Below are positions 34,350 to 49,347 of a stretch of 64,000 bases of DNA, piece by piece; positions within the stretch are counted from its first letter, which is position 1, and every line of letters begins with the position of its first letter. The notes beneath the pieces were generated by a model. That model was not told the DNA's origin and searched no databases. It worked only from the letters and a program-made list of their open reading frames with translations. The stretch comes from Desulfobulbus oligotrophicus (GTDB lineage Bacteria; Desulfobacterota; Desulfobulbia; Desulfobulbales; Desulfobulbaceae): the NCBI RefSeq assembly GCF_016446285.1, contig NZ_CP054140.1, positions 2,151,501-2,215,500 of the forward strand, in the 5' to 3' direction. Made by a program: the position numbers and the translations under genes.

Positions 34350-36572
34350 ATGACAATAAAAAAGGATTACACGTTTTTTGCACATTCAAAAAAAGATTGT
34401 CCCCTGTCAGAGTGGCAGCCTTTAGACCGGCATCTTGAAAATGTCGCACACCAGGCCGGTTTGTTTGCCTCTGCATTCGGAGCGTCTTCCTGGGCCCGTC
34501 TTGTCGGCATGTGGCATGACCTCGGCAAATTTTCTCCTGCGTTCCAGACGTATATTCGTCAGTCTAACGAAGCCCATATTGAGGGAAAACCCGGTCGAGT
34601 TGATCACTCAACCGCTGGAGCGCTCCACTCGGTCGAACGGTTTGGAAAAATTGGTCGTATCTTTGCCTACTGCATAAGTGGTCATCATGCAGGTTTACCG
34701 GATTGGCAAAGTGAGAGTTCCCCGCGATCTTCTCTTTCCTGGCGTCTCAATCAGCAGGAGTTGCTACATGCAGCTCGTGATGGGAATATCTCTGATGGCA
34801 TCTCCAACCAGGGGATACCATCAGAGAAAAGTAAGAGCGGTACGACTATCTCGCGTTCTTTCTGGCTGAGGATGCTTTTTTCCTGTCTTGTTGACGCAGA
34901 CTTTTTAGACACTGAGTCATTTATGGATCAGGAAAGATCACAACTCCGCACAGGATATCCGGAATTGGCTGTACTGGAACCGGTCTTTGCACAGTATATG
35001 TCAAAAAAACTGGCAAACAGTCCGGATACGTCCGTCAACCGTATACGGGCAGAGGTGTTGCAGGCATGTCAACAACGGGCACTTGATCCGCCCGGCCTGT
35101 TCACCCTCACCGTGCCGACAGGCGGTGGGAAAACGCTCTCTTCAATGGCCTTTGCTTTGCAACACGCCATTGCCCATGCAAAGCGGCGAATCATTTATGT
35201 TATTCCGTATACCAGTATTATTGAGCAGACTGCAGATCAGTTTCGCGACATTTTTGCTGACGCGGTTCTTGAACATCACAGCAATTTAGAAGTGTCCGCT
35301 GTGGAGGAGGAGAGTGCACGTAGCCGTTTGGCCTGCGAGAATTGGGATGCCCCCGTCATTGTGACGACAACGGTACAGTTTTTCGAATCATTGTTTGCAA
35401 GCAGACCCAGTCGTTGTCGCAAGCTGCATAACATTGTGAACAGTGTGGTGGTTTTAGATGAAGTACAGCTCTTGCCCACAGATTTTTTAAAACCACTTCT
35501 TGAAGTTATTCGTGAGTTGCAACGGAATTACGGTGTTACTTTTGTGCTTTCCACTGCCACTCAGCCGGCCTTTGGCCCGCAGAAGAGTCTGGATTTTAAT
35601 TTTGCCGGTTTGTCTGGTCTTTGTGAGATCGTACCCGCCTCTTTCAACCTGCATAAACGGCTGCAGCGCACAAGGGTTGAAGTGATGGACCGTTTTGCCG
35701 TTCCATTATCTTGGGATCGACTAGCCGATTGTCTAAAAACACATGAATCAGTGTTGTGTATCGTCAATCGTCGAGACGATGCCCGTACACTTTGGGAAAA
35801 GTTGCCTCCGGGCGCGTTCCATCTCTCAGCCTTGATGTGCGGCGCGCATCGGTCAAACCGCATTGCTGCAATTAAAAAAAGTCTGGATGCCGGAAAACCG
35901 ACAAGAGTTGTCAGTACGCAACTTGTTGAGGCAGGAGTGGATCTTGACTTTCCCGTTGTTTACCGGGCTCTGGCAGGTCTTGATTCGGTTGCCCAGGCAG
36001 CAGGCCGGTGTAACCGAGAAGGGGTGCTGGAAAGAGGCCTGGTATACGTGTTTCAGCCAGAAAGCAGAATACCGGCCGGCTATCTCCGACAGGCTGCAGA
36101 AATAGGTCGTCAGCTTCTGTTGCAGGGAGGAGAAGACCCGTTTGCACCACGGTTGTTTGAACAGTTTTTCCGCCTGCTTTATTGGACACAAGGAGATCGG
36201 CTGGATAAGGAAAATATCCTGGAGTTACTCGGCAATGATCCTGAGCTGCGGATCAGTTTCCGTACTGCTGCAGAAAAATTTCGTCTTATCGATGAAAAGA
36301 CATACTCTCCGGTGCTGGTCAGTTATCAAGAGGGAAAAAATTTGCTTGAAAAACTGCGACAACAAGGACCGAAACGGCAGCTTTTACGACGTGCACAGCG
36401 CTATGTGGTTAACCTGCCGCGTCATACTCATGATCGTTTGGTCCATGAGGGCGCAATTGAAGAGGTGCATCCTGGTATGTATGTGCAGGGATATGATAAT
36501 CTGTATGATGATGACCTTGGGTTCTGTGCTGATCGTTTTTGGGTCCGCGAACCCGATGAGTTGATAATTTAA
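34350..36572 (+). CDS. cas3: CRISPR-associated nuclease-helicase Cas3 (type I-C)
   Basis: 740 residues. The N-terminal HD nuclease domain (MWHDLGKFSPAFQTYI; DHSTAGALHS; SGHHAGLPDW) is followed by a superfamily 2 helicase: Walker A TVPTGGGKTLSS, Walker B box VVVLDEVQLLP, FVLSTATQPA, VSTQLVEAGVDLDFPVVYRAL and QAAGRCNREG. It degrades the displaced target strand after Cascade binding. All HD and helicase residues look intact. cas5 starts 9 bp downstream. Confidence 0.97.
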   Translation: MTIKKDYTFFAHSKKDCPLSEWQPLDRHLENVAHQAGLFASAFGASSWARLVGMWHDLGKFSPAFQTYIRQSNEAHIEGKPGRVDHSTAGALHSVERFGKIGRIFAYCISGHHAGLPDWQSESSPRSSLSWRLNQQELLHAARDGNISDGISNQGIPSEKSKSGTTISRSFWLRMLFSCLVDADFLDTESFMDQERSQLRTGYPELAVLEPVFAQYMSKKLANSPDTSVNRIRAEVLQACQQRALDPPGLFTLTVPTGGGKTLSSMAFALQHAIAHAKRRIIYVIPYTSIIEQTADQFRDIFADAVLEHHSNLEVSAVEEESARSRLACENWDAPVIVTTTVQFFESLFASRPSRCRKLHNIVNSVVVLDEVQLLPTDFLKPLLEVIRELQRNYGVTFVLSTATQPAFGPQKSLDFNFAGLSGLCEIVPASFNLHKRLQRTRVEVMDRFAVPLSWDRLADCLKTHESVLCIVNRRDDARTLWEKLPPGAFHLSALMCGAHRSNRIAAIKKSLDAGKPTRVVSTQLVEAGVDLDFPVVYRALAGLDSVAQAAGRCNREGVLERGLVYVFQPESRIPAGYLRQAAEIGRQLLLQGGEDPFAPRLFEQFFRLLYWTQGDRLDKENILELLGNDPELRISFRTAAEKFRLIDEKTYSPVLVSYQEGKNLLEKLRQQGPKRQLLRRAQRYVVNLPRHTHDRLVHEGAIEEVHPGMYVQGYDNLYDDDLGFCADRFWVREPDELII

Positions 36573-36581
36573 GGAGGAAGC

Positions 36582-37265
36582 ATGGACAGTGAAAAAAAAC
36601 TAAGCCATCCGTTCCGCCTCAAAGTATGGGGTCAAAACGCCTGTTTCACCCGCCCTGAGATGAAGGTGGAACGCGTTTCGTATGATGTGATGACTCCTTC
36701 TGCGGCACGAGGCGTGTTAGAGGCCGTTTTATGGAAACCGGCAATTCGCTGGCTGGTGGAGCGTATTGATGTTTTGCAGCCTATTCGGTGGGAGTCCGTT
36801 CGCCGAAATGAAGTGGGCAGCCTTATGTCACCACGTTCCGATGGTCTGTTCATTGAGGAAAAACGCCAGCAACGCGCCGGGATGTTTCTGCGTGAGGTTG
36901 CCTATACTATCCATGCTCGTTTTACTTTAACAGATAGGGCCGGTTCGGAAGACACTATCACGAAATTTCAGGAAATGTTTCTGCGGCGGGCAGAAAAAGG
37001 TCAATGTTTTCATCGCCCTTACCTTGGCTGTCGAGAGTTTTCCGCTGATTTCAAGCTCATACGCTTAGAGGAGCCATTACCTCAACCGGTTTCAGTGAGC
37101 TGTGATCTCGGGTGGATGCTGTACGATATCTGCCATGACAACCGCGCCGACAAGGATCATGTCCACTCATGTACTGACAGGTGCCGACCCTCTTTTTTCC
37201 GGGCGCAGTTACAAGAGGGGATGCTGTTGGTTCCGCATCCAGATAGTCAGGAGGTCAAATCATGA
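36582..37265 (+). CDS. cas5c: Cas5 of type I-C (Cas5d), crRNA-processing subunit
   Basis: 227 residues. The family N-terminus FRLKVWGQNACFTRPEMKVERVSYDVMTPSAARGVLEAVLWKPAI holds the glycine-helix region; RWESVRRNEVGSLM and GCREFSADF follow. In type I-C, Cas5 replaces Cas6 and cuts the precursor at the repeat hairpin. AAGGAGG precedes the ATG; it overlaps cas8c by 4 bp. Confidence 0.96.
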   Translation: MDSEKKLSHPFRLKVWGQNACFTRPEMKVERVSYDVMTPSAARGVLEAVLWKPAIRWLVERIDVLQPIRWESVRRNEVGSLMSPRSDGLFIEEKRQQRAGMFLREVAYTIHARFTLTDRAGSEDTITKFQEMFLRRAEKGQCFHRPYLGCREFSADFKLIRLEEPLPQPVSVSCDLGWMLYDICHDNRADKDHVHSCTDRCRPSFFRAQLQEGMLLVPHPDSQEVKS

Positions 37266-39010
37266 TTTTACACGCATTGACAAGGTATTATCAGCGTATA
37301 TCCCAAGAGAGAGCAGATGAAGTTGCACCTGAAGGTTTTGAAAGAAAAGAGATTCCATTTGTTATTGTTCTCGATCATTCGGGAAATTTTGTTGGTTTGG
37401 AAGACACCAGAGAGGGTACAGGAAAAAAGAAACAAGCTAGGGTTTTCATTGTGCCCAAAGGAGCAAAAAAAACGAGCGGCATTGTTGCGAACCTGTTTTG
37501 GGATACTCCGGCCTATGCTGTCGGCCGACCTAAACCGGACCCTAAAAAAGATCCTGTGGAGTTGGCAGAGCGCGCAGAGAAACAGTTTTTTTGTTTTCAG
37601 CAGACTATTCGCGATGCTTGTTGCACAGGAGAATCCCAGGACGAGGCTGTCCTTGCCCTGTTACGATTTCTCGAGAAACAGGATTTTGAACAGCTCTTTT
37701 TGCATCCAGGATGGGAAGAAGTTGAAGAAAAGGGGATGAATGTGTCTTTCCGTCTTAATACCGATCATTCTTTAATCTGCCAACGTCCGGATGTTGTGTC
37801 GCAACTCGCAAGCAGTCTGTCTGTCCTGGGAGAGGATGATACCCGGCAGGTATGTTTAGTTTCAGGGAAATCCGAAGCACCTGCCCGTTTGCATACCGCT
37901 ATAAAAGGAGTGTGGGGCGCACAGACATCCGGTGCAAATATTGTTTCTTTTAATCTCGGTGCTTTTTGCTCGTACGGTAAAAAACAGGGCTTAAATGCAC
38001 CTGTCGGCAGGAACGCAGAAACAGCCTACACCACGGCATTAAATACTTTGTTGGTCAAAGGGTCTAAGCAGAGGATGCAGGTTGGCGATGCTTCCACGGT
38101 GTTTTGGGCGGAAGAAAAAAACGATCTTGAAGATGTTTTTGCCGACATCTTTGGGGATTCGGCCAAGGAAAACCCCGAGCAGGCCAACAAGGCAGTCCGT
38201 ATTTTATACGAATCTCCCAAAGCAGGAACACCTTCCATCACAGAAGATTACACCCCGTTTTTTGTTCTGGGTCTTTCACCGAATGCCTCCCGTATTGCGG
38301 TACGCTTTTGGCACGCTGGAACTGTTGGTGAAACAGCCCTCCATATTCGGCAGCACTTTGAAGATTGTCAAATAGTGCGGCGACCAAAAGACCCTGAACA
38401 TCTGTCTCTTTTCCGCCTGCTTGTCTCCACTGCCTTGCAGGGAAAATCAGAAAATATCGCACCGAATCTTGGCGGTGAGTGCATGAAGGCAATTCTTACC
38501 GGTACCCCGTATCCGCAAACCCTTTTGGCAGCAGTGGTTCGTCGTTGCCGTGCGGAGCGTGAAGTAACATATCCTCGTGCCGCGCTTCTGAAGGCAGTGT
38601 TGGTTCGGGCAGCACGATATTATCGACAATCAGAACAGGAGGTAGGTATGGCCCTGGATATCAACAACACAAACATCGGCTATCGGCTCGGCCGATTATT
38701 TGCGACTCTCGAAAAAATTCAGGAAGAGGCAAGTCCCGGCATCAACGCCACTATTCGCGATCGTTTTTATGGGGGGGCTTCCGGAAGTCCTGTCACAGCT
38801 TTTCCCCATCTTATGAAATTAAAAAACCATCATCTGGCCAAGATAGAAAACCGGGGTCGTGTTGTAAATCTTGAAAAGATTATTGGCGAGATCATGAGTG
38901 GTATTGTTGATTTTCCAACACATCTTTCTCTGCAGGATCAGGGACGTTTTGCGGTCGGTTACTATCACCAGCGACGAGCCCTCTTCACAAAACATGAAAC
39001 CAACGAATAG
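37262..39010 (+). CDS. cas8c: Cas8c (Csd1), large subunit of the type I-C effector
   Basis: 582 residues. Csd1-family phrases: [13 protein letters not shown] at the start, [57 protein letters not shown] and [18 protein letters not shown]. It recognises the PAM and helps load target DNA. The last 120 codons form a helical domain that is also expected to be made separately as Cas11c. Confidence 0.96.
   Translation: MILHALTRYYQRISQERADEVAPEGFERKEIPFVIVLDHSGNFVGLEDTREGTGKKKQARVFIVPKGAKKTSGIVANLFWDTPAYAVGRPKPDPKKDPVELAERAEKQFFCFQQTIRDACCTGESQDEAVLALLRFLEKQDFEQLFLHPGWEEVEEKGMNVSFRLNTDHSLICQRPDVVSQLASSLSVLGEDDTRQVCLVSGKSEAPARLHTAIKGVWGAQTSGANIVSFNLGAFCSYGKKQGLNAPVGRNAETAYTTALNTLLVKGSKQRMQVGDASTVFWAEEKNDLEDVFADIFGDSAKENPEQANKAVRILYESPKAGTPSITEDYTPFFVLGLSPNASRIAVRFWHAGTVGETALHIRQHFEDCQIVRRPKDPEHLSLFRLLVSTALQGKSENIAPNLGGECMKAILTGTPYPQTLLAAVVRRCRAEREVTYPRAALLKAVLVRAARYYRQSEQEVGMALDINNTNIGYRLGRLFATLEKIQEEASPGINATIRDRFYGGASGSPVTAFPHLMKLKNHHLAKIENRGRVVNLEKIIGEIMSGIVDFPTHLSLQDQGRFAVGYYHQRRALFTKHETNE
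38648..39010 (+). CDS. cas11c: Cas11c small subunit, internal start within cas8c
   Basis: 120 residues in the same frame as cas8c. AGGAGGT lies directly 5 nt before the ATG at 38648, an unusually strong ribosome-binding site inside a coding region. The product ([27 protein letters not shown]...[15 protein letters not shown]) is wholly helical, like the small subunits of Cascade. Internally translated Cas11 is established for type I-C and related systems. It should line the effector beside the Cas7 backbone. Confidence 0.8.
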   Translation: MALDINNTNIGYRLGRLFATLEKIQEEASPGINATIRDRFYGGASGSPVTAFPHLMKLKNHHLAKIENRGRVVNLEKIIGEIMSGIVDFPTHLSLQDQGRFAVGYYHQRRALFTKHETNE

Positions 39011-39030
39011 AAAAAATGGAGGATATATCT

Positions 39031-39891
39031 ATGAGCAAGCCCATTGAGAACCGTTATGATTTTGTTCTGTTGTTCGACGTTAAAGACGGTAATCCGAACG
39101 GTGATCCAGATGCCGGTAACCTTCCACGTATTGATCCGGAGACAGGACACGGTCTTGTCACGGATGTCTGTATAAAACGAAAAATACGAAATTATGTGCA
39201 GCTGGAACACGGTAGCAGTGCCACCCATGATATTTTTATCAAGGAAAAGGCTGTTCTTAACAACCTCATTGATGAGGCTCACGAGCAAGAGGCTGTTAAG
39301 AGTAAAGAAAAGGGTGAAAAAACCGAAGCAGCCCGCCGGTTCATGTGCAGTAGATATTATGATGTTCGCACTTTTGGCGCAGTTATGTCCACCGGTAAAA
39401 ACGCTGGCCAGGTACGCGGGCCGGTACAGTTTACCTTTGCACGAAGTATTGATCAGATTGTGCCGTTGGAACACAGCATCACCCGTATGGCTGTAGCCAC
39501 AGAGGCAGAGGCGGAAAAACAACAGGGGGATAACCGGACCATGGGGAGAAAGTTTACTGTTCCTTATGCACTGTACAGTTGCTACGGGTTCATTTCTGCC
39601 CCTTTAGCTCAGCAAACCGGTTTTAATGAAGATGATCTCGAACTGTTCTGGCAGGCTGTTATTAACATGTTTGAACACGACCGTTCAGCTGCCCGTGGTT
39701 TAATGAGCTGTCGTAAGTTGTTTGTATTTAAACACAACAATAAGCTCGGCAATGCTCCGGCTCACAAGCTGTTCGACCTGATTACGGTTACCCGGGCAGA
39801 GGACTCCAGTGGGCCTGCGCGTTCATTCACTGATTATACAATTCAAGTTAGTGATGTTCCGACAGGTGTTACCTTACAGGAAAAACTGTAA
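39031..39891 (+). CDS. cas7c: Cas7 (Csd2) of type I-C, crRNA backbone subunit
   Basis: 286 residues from the ATG at 39031, which has GGAGG 8 nt upstream; an in-frame ATG 15 bp earlier is less favoured. Family motifs: [70 protein letters not shown] and [16 protein letters not shown]. Several copies coat the crRNA spacer in the effector complex. Confidence 0.96.
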   Translation: MSKPIENRYDFVLLFDVKDGNPNGDPDAGNLPRIDPETGHGLVTDVCIKRKIRNYVQLEHGSSATHDIFIKEKAVLNNLIDEAHEQEAVKSKEKGEKTEAARRFMCSRYYDVRTFGAVMSTGKNAGQVRGPVQFTFARSIDQIVPLEHSITRMAVATEAEAEKQQGDNRTMGRKFTVPYALYSCYGFISAPLAQQTGFNEDDLELFWQAVINMFEHDRSAARGLMSCRKLFVFKHNNKLGNAPAHKLFDLITVTRAEDSSGPARSFTDYTIQVSDVPTGVTLQEKL

Positions 39892-40061
39892 AAATGGAGT
39901 GAGGCAAGAATGGCCGGAGCAGAACACTGTTTTCGCTGTCAAAACCTGTTTCATCCGGCCTTACTTGCATTCCGCGCCTGTTTTGTTTGAAAAAATGACT
40001 CTGGTAGGTTGGCAATCAACAGTATTTTGTACCGTACATCAGGAATTAAGGACAGTATTCC

Positions 40062-40742
40062 ATGCATGAAAGTACAGATAGACACTGCGACGATCATTCT
40101 CCTTTAGAGGTAAAACTGTACGATGAAGATGATCTTATAATGATTTCCTCTCTACAACACTATCTGTTCTGCACACGGCAGTGCGCTCTCATCTACCTCG
40201 AGCAGCAGTGGCTGGAAAACCGGTTTACAGCTGAGGGGCGTGTTCTCCACGAACGGGTGCATACCAGTGGTCGCGAATCGCGCCGTAAGCTGCGTATCGA
40301 GTATGATGTGCCCATTCGTTCGCTGCAGCTCGGCGTTGCCGGCCGAGCCGACATCGTTGAATTTCATCGTCAAGACAATGGGTTGTGGCAACCATTTCCA
40401 GTGGAATATAAGCGTGGCCGTCCCAAAAAAGACGACACCGATCGGGTGCAGTTGTGCGCGCAGGCCCTCTGTCTGGAAGAGATGCTGGAGTGCGCGGTGC
40501 CCGAAGGCGCACTCTATTATGGGGAGAAGAAGCGGCGGACGAGTGTGATCTTTGACGCATCTCTGCGAGAGAAGACCGCACAGACAGCGGCTGCTGTCCA
40601 TGCTCTGCTGACAGAGGCAAAAACACCGCCGCCTCATTATGACAAACGTTGTGAAAGCTGCTCACTCCTGGCGTTATGCCTGCCCACAGTGGCAACCCGA
40701 AAACAGGTCGGTCGTTATCTGCGCAAAATGGTGGAACTGTGA
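40062..40742 (+). CDS. cas4: Cas4 nuclease of the adaptation module
   Basis: 226 residues. The RecB-like nuclease core (VAGRADIVEF; FPVEYKRGRPK; QLCAQALCLEEM) has Asp, Glu and Lys catalytic residues in place. The Fe-S cluster Cys residues are in LFCTRQC and CESCSLLALC. Cas4 selects and trims prespacers with the correct PAM. It is separated from cas7 by 170 bp without a clear gene, and overlaps cas1 by 4 bp (GTGA). Confidence 0.95.
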   Translation: MHESTDRHCDDHSPLEVKLYDEDDLIMISSLQHYLFCTRQCALIYLEQQWLENRFTAEGRVLHERVHTSGRESRRKLRIEYDVPIRSLQLGVAGRADIVEFHRQDNGLWQPFPVEYKRGRPKKDDTDRVQLCAQALCLEEMLECAVPEGALYYGEKKRRTSVIFDASLREKTAQTAAAVHALLTEAKTPPPHYDKRCESCSLLALCLPTVATRKQVGRYLRKMVEL

Positions 40743-41767
40743 AAAAACATCTGAATACCCTCTTTGTGACCACTCAGGGAGCATACCTTGCTAAAGACGG
40801 CGAAACCGTTGCTGTGCGCATTGAAGGGGAAACCGCTTTGCGAGTGCCGTTGCATACACTGGAATCGATTGTCTGTTTCGGCAATGTGGGGTGCAGTCCG
40901 TTTTTAATGGGATCGTGCGGCCAGCGAAATGTTGGCTTGAGTTTTCTCAGTGAACAGGGCCGTTTTTTAGCAAGAGTGCACGGCCCGGTAACCGGTAATG
41001 TGCTGCTGCGGCGCGAACAGTACCGACGCGCTGATGATCTTGACTTTTCGGCCGCTGTGGCCACAGCCTGTGTTTTAGGCAAAGTTGTCAACAGTCGGAC
41101 CGTGTTGCTTCGGGCTCTCCGCGATCATGGCGACAAGATCGATGCCCAGGTGGTACAGGAGTCCATCAATCGGTTGGGTGCGGCTGCCCGCAGGTTACAA
41201 GAGGGGTTATCTCTTGCCGAGATTCGCGGCGTGGAAGGCGATGGCGCACGTACCTACTTCAGCGCCTTTGATCATCTTATTGTCCGTGATAAGGCCAATT
41301 TCTTCATGCACCGTCGCAGTCGCCGCCCACCGCTGGACCGTATCAACTGCCTGCTTTCCTTTGTTTACACCCTGCTTCTTCATGATATACGTTCAGCTCT
41401 GGAAACAGTGGGGCTTGATCCGGCTGTAGGTTATCTGCATCGCGATCGACCGGGACGAGCGGGGCTGGCGCTTGATCTGATGGAAGAGTTTCGCCCCATG
41501 GCTGATCGGCTGGTAGTTTCTCTGGTCAACCTGGCGCAACTGCGTTGTGATGATTTTGTCTGTAGCGATGGCGGAGGTGTGCGCATGAGCGACACGGCCC
41601 GTAAAACCGTCCTGGTTGCCTATCAGAAACGTAAGCAGGAGGAGATGACCCATCCGTTTGTTGAGGAAAAGATGACAATAGGCCTGTTCTTTCACATGCA
41701 GGCCCTCTTGTTTGCCCGGTACCTGCGGGACGAGTTGGATGGTTATCCACCGGTAATCTGGAGGTAG
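40739..41767 (+). CDS. cas1: Cas1 integrase (type I-C)
   Basis: 342 residues, starting at GTG 40739 that overlaps the cas4 stop. Landmarks: TLFVTTQGAYLAKDGETVAVRIEG, IRGVEGDGARTYFSAFDHLI (catalytic Glu), LLSFVYTLLLHDIRSALETVGLDPAVGYLHRDRPGRAGLALDLMEEFRP (catalytic His and Asp). It catalyses spacer insertion with Cas2. Confidence 0.97.
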   Translation: MKKHLNTLFVTTQGAYLAKDGETVAVRIEGETALRVPLHTLESIVCFGNVGCSPFLMGSCGQRNVGLSFLSEQGRFLARVHGPVTGNVLLRREQYRRADDLDFSAAVATACVLGKVVNSRTVLLRALRDHGDKIDAQVVQESINRLGAAARRLQEGLSLAEIRGVEGDGARTYFSAFDHLIVRDKANFFMHRRSRRPPLDRINCLLSFVYTLLLHDIRSALETVGLDPAVGYLHRDRPGRAGLALDLMEEFRPMADRLVVSLVNLAQLRCDDFVCSDGGGVRMSDTARKTVLVAYQKRKQEEMTHPFVEEKMTIGLFFHMQALLFARYLRDELDGYPPVIWR

Positions 41768-41776
41768 GAAGCTGTT

Positions 41777-42067
41777 ATGATGATATTGGTAAGTTATGAT
41801 GTGCAAACAAGTGATCCAGGCGGTGCCAAACGACTGCGCCGGATAGCCAAAGTGTGTCGTAACTTTGGTCAACGGGTGCAGTTTTCCGTGTTTGAATGCC
41901 TGGTGGATCCTGCACAATGGACAAAGTTACGCCAGTCGTTGATTGATGAGATGGATCAGGAGACGGATAGTCTGCGATTTTATTTTCTTGGTGCCAACTG
42001 GCGTAAACGGGTAGAACATGTTGGCGCCAAGGCAGGCTTGGATCAGGAAGGCCCGCTTATTGTGTAA
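41777..42067 (+). CDS. cas2: Cas2 (type I-C)
   Basis: 96 residues, ferredoxin-like fold: MILVSYDVQTSDPGGAKRLRRIAKVCRNFGQRVQFSVFECLVDPAQ. The Asp in SYDV is the conserved residue. It bridges Cas1 dimers in the adaptation complex. It lies 9 bp after cas1 and is followed by the leader and array. Confidence 0.96.
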   Translation: MMILVSYDVQTSDPGGAKRLRRIAKVCRNFGQRVQFSVFECLVDPAQWTKLRQSLIDEMDQETDSLRFYFLGANWRKRVEHVGAKAGLDQEGPLIV

Positions 42068-42250
42068 TATGTGTAATATGGTTTCGCGAACCATCCGTAC
42101 CCAGCAGAACCCGGCTGCTTCGCGCTCTATGAAAATGCGATGATTGATCAGGAAATACACCTGTACAGAGGAGGAGATAAAGACAGGTAGATCAACCTTC
42201 GCGGAAAGTGCTGGAAAAGCTGATTTGTTACATCGTGTTACGAATCAGCA
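42068..42250 (+). promoter_or_regulatory. CRISPR leader region
   Basis: 183 bp between cas2 and the first repeat, without a gene. It begins with a partial palindrome (GGTTTCGCGAACC at about 42079), a feature seen in other type I-C leaders. It should carry the promoter of the crRNA precursor and the Cas1-Cas2 recognition sites. Confidence 0.75.
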
Positions 42251-47000
<4,750 letters not shown>

Positions 47001-47405
47001 CCGCTTTTTGATCATGGCTGAAGACTTTACCACCTACAGTTCATCTCAAGCTCTCTGTCAGGTTTGCATTAGAGTAATGAATGATATCTGTATCTGAAGT
47101 GTGTGAATTACCAGTTGAAATTATTATGATCAATGCGGAGTGAAAACGTTTTTTTCAGAAGACTGGATTGTTCGGGTTTTAAAAGAAGCTGGTACTGGTT
47201 GTCAGGTGTGGATATGTGCCAAAGACATAAACGTGCAGCAGGTGAAATCCGGATGTGGAGGAAGTAAAATATAGGGCAGAAATGGAAAGATATTGAGGTG
47301 TGGTCGATGAAAAACAGACAAACCGACTCTTGAGTTGCTCAGTGTGGTTTTGCCATATGTGCATTCCACTTCCGGCTTCATAGACACGGCTTCAGCAGGA
47401 TATTT
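47001..47405. other. intergenic, trailer side of the array
   Basis: No gene, tRNA or clear terminator seen. A T-rich stretch (GTTTTTTTCAG near 47150) and short frames only. Confidence 0.4.
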
Positions 47406-48440
47406 TTATTCTTTGCCGGTAACGTTGTCCTGTTGAGCGCAATGTGACAGTGTCACAAGACAGTTTCGACCCGCTTCTTTTGCAGCGTACAGAGCATTAT
47501 CCGCTGTCTTGATAACAGATTTAAAGAAAATGGTGTCCTGACACAGGCCCTGTTGCGGCATGACGTGCGCAAGACCAATGCTGACAGTCATGTGAATCGT
47601 GCCTGTCGATGTTTTGAAAGGCGCTTGGGCAACTTGCTTGCGCAGCCTGTCGACAATCTTTTTGGTGGTTTTAAGGTCCAGGCCCGGGAGTAAAACCACG
47701 AACTCATCACCACCGTACCTGCCGATAATACCACCATGCCGTAACGAAGATTTAATGGTTTTGGTAATGTGTCTGAGCACATCGTCACCCTGGAGATGTC
47801 CGCAGGTATCATTGATCTGTTTGAAAAAGTCGATATCAATGATGGCAAGACTGCAGGGGTAACCTTTTTCTTCCGCACGTTTAAATTCAGCGCAAGCCAG
47901 CTCGTAAAAAGAGCGCCTGTTCAGCACACCCGTGAGCGCATCGTGTTCTGCCAGGTGTTTGAACTGAGCTTCTTTTTTCCGTAAGACGGCCAGAGCCTCC
48001 TCTTTTTCAGCAATCTCGACCCGTAACGCCTCCGTCAGCTTTGTGAGTTCTTCTTCCTTCTGCCGAAGCGAGGTAAGCGCATTATCCAGCTGCGTGACCA
48101 TACTGTTGAAGGCAGCGGCATATTCACCCATAAAGTCCACCCGCTGGGTGAAGTCGCCTGCGGCAACCTGCTGGATCTGCCAGGTGAGATGCATAAGATT
48201 GGCCTGTAACGCCTTGAGGCGCCCGGCGATGACTCCATGGATATCGACGGGGAATTGAAGATCGCCGGTGGCAAACGCGTTGAGAGTGGTACGTAAAGTG
48301 ACAAGGTAGTTGTGAATGGCGTGCAGCTTGTCTTCCTTGTCCGCCTCGGCTGGAAATTCCGGCAGAGCAGGCGAGTGAAGAAGTTTTTCAATATGTTCTA
48401 AGATACTGTCCTGCAAAACGGTGCTTTCCTGAGGGATCAT
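47406..48440 (-). CDS. diguanylate cyclase (GGDEF) with HAMP-like N-terminus
   Basis: 344 residues. The C-terminal GGDEF domain is complete: HDALTGVLNRRSFYELA, IIDIDFFKQINDTCGHLQGDDVL and GRYGGDEFVVLLPG. It should make c-di-GMP from GTP. The RxxD inhibitory site usually found five residues before GGDEF is absent (here RHGG). The N-terminal half is helical with a HAMP-like piece (AAGDFTQRVDFMGEYAAAFNSMVTQLD) and a coiled coil (LRQKEEELTKLTEALRVEIAEKEEAL), but has no transmembrane helix. Its ATG follows directly on the stop codon of the V4R gene (TAAATG), so the two are co-translated. Confidence 0.93.
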   Translation of the reverse strand: MIPQESTVLQDSILEHIEKLLHSPALPEFPAEADKEDKLHAIHNYLVTLRTTLNAFATGDLQFPVDIHGVIAGRLKALQANLMHLTWQIQQVAAGDFTQRVDFMGEYAAAFNSMVTQLDNALTSLRQKEEELTKLTEALRVEIAEKEEALAVLRKKEAQFKHLAEHDALTGVLNRRSFYELACAEFKRAEEKGYPCSLAIIDIDFFKQINDTCGHLQGDDVLRHITKTIKSSLRHGGIIGRYGGDEFVVLLPGLDLKTTKKIVDRLRKQVAQAPFKTSTGTIHMTVSIGLAHVMPQQGLCQDTIFFKSVIKTADNALYAAKEAGRNCLVTLSHCAQQDNVTGKE

Positions 48441-48965
48441 TTATGGCAGCGTGGCTTTAAAGCGACACGTGCGCGCACCGGAGCACCAGCAATCCACTTC
48501 TTGCACTGTGAAATCTTTACCGGTGAACGAGTCGAAAATGCCTTTGATAAAACCTTCATCGTAAACACAGATATGGTCGGAGGTATCGGGCAGGCCCGAG
48601 CAATCAAGATCTTCATCCACAGTGAGCTGGAAGGTCATGGTTTTGGTATCGGTCTTTTCAAAGCGGACAATGCCGATACCAAGGGTCCGGAATTCTTGCT
48701 GAATCGTTTTTACAAGCGAGGGGATATCGGTTGCATCAGCACAGTACCGCTCAAAAAAGGCTTTGCCCGCCAGGGTACCTGCTTCACGAAAGATCTCGTC
48801 CGCGGCTTTGGTCCCATACCGGGATTCCAGAACATCGCGGAGCGTGAACTGCAAAAGCCGGTACACTTCAAAGGAGGTGTACAGGCCGAGAGCAGGGCGG
48901 GCCTCCTGCACATCAGTGCCGATAACGTCCCAGTTGAAGGCGTATTTCCTGGGCAGGGTGTTCAT
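48441..48965 (-). CDS. V4R-domain (4-vinyl reductase-like) sensor protein
   Basis: 174 residues from the ATG at 48965, which has GAGGAG upstream. The C-terminal V4R signature is clear: VYDEGFIKGIFDSFTGKDFTVQEVDCWCSGARTCRFKA, with the Cys-rich CWCSGARTC end. V4R domains bind small hydrophobic molecules, heme or metals and often feed signalling proteins. Here the partner is the downstream diguanylate cyclase, which lacks its own sensor, so the V4R protein probably sets c-di-GMP output. Confidence 0.85.
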   Translation of the reverse strand: MNTLPRKYAFNWDVIGTDVQEARPALGLYTSFEVYRLLQFTLRDVLESRYGTKAADEIFREAGTLAGKAFFERYCADATDIPSLVKTIQQEFRTLGIGIVRFEKTDTKTMTFQLTVDEDLDCSGLPDTSDHICVYDEGFIKGIFDSFTGKDFTVQEVDCWCSGARTCRFKATLP

Positions 48966-49347
48966 CACTTTTCTCCTCTGATTGAATGAGCACACAAAAC
49001 TGTTGCGGATAAATAAAAGATGGTCCTGATAATGTCCAGCGTATTCTGCCCAAACTTATTCCTGCAACTGAGAGCGAGACGTCAAAAACATGCACGATAA
49101 GACAGGTTGCCCTGAAGTGCCGTGAGGTTGACGTCCTGACGGCGCAAGGTGCAAGTATCGCCGGCATTGGTGAAATTTCGATGCTGAGAGAGACTTCCTG
49201 GAAAGGTGTGCCTGATACCATTGACAGCCATCTTTCCCCATGGCATATTTCTTTTCTTAAATACGTCAGGTCTGTACCGTTCTTACGGACAGATCCACTC
49301 TGTCGGCAGGGAAACGTCATGTCCTATCATGTGTTTTTCATCAGGCT

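Noticed and set aside
39910-39990. 26-codon frame MAGAEHCFRCQNLFHPALLA.. between cas7 and cas4
   Set aside because: Too short, with only a weak purine-rich ribosome-binding site, no known family and no such gene in type I-C loci.
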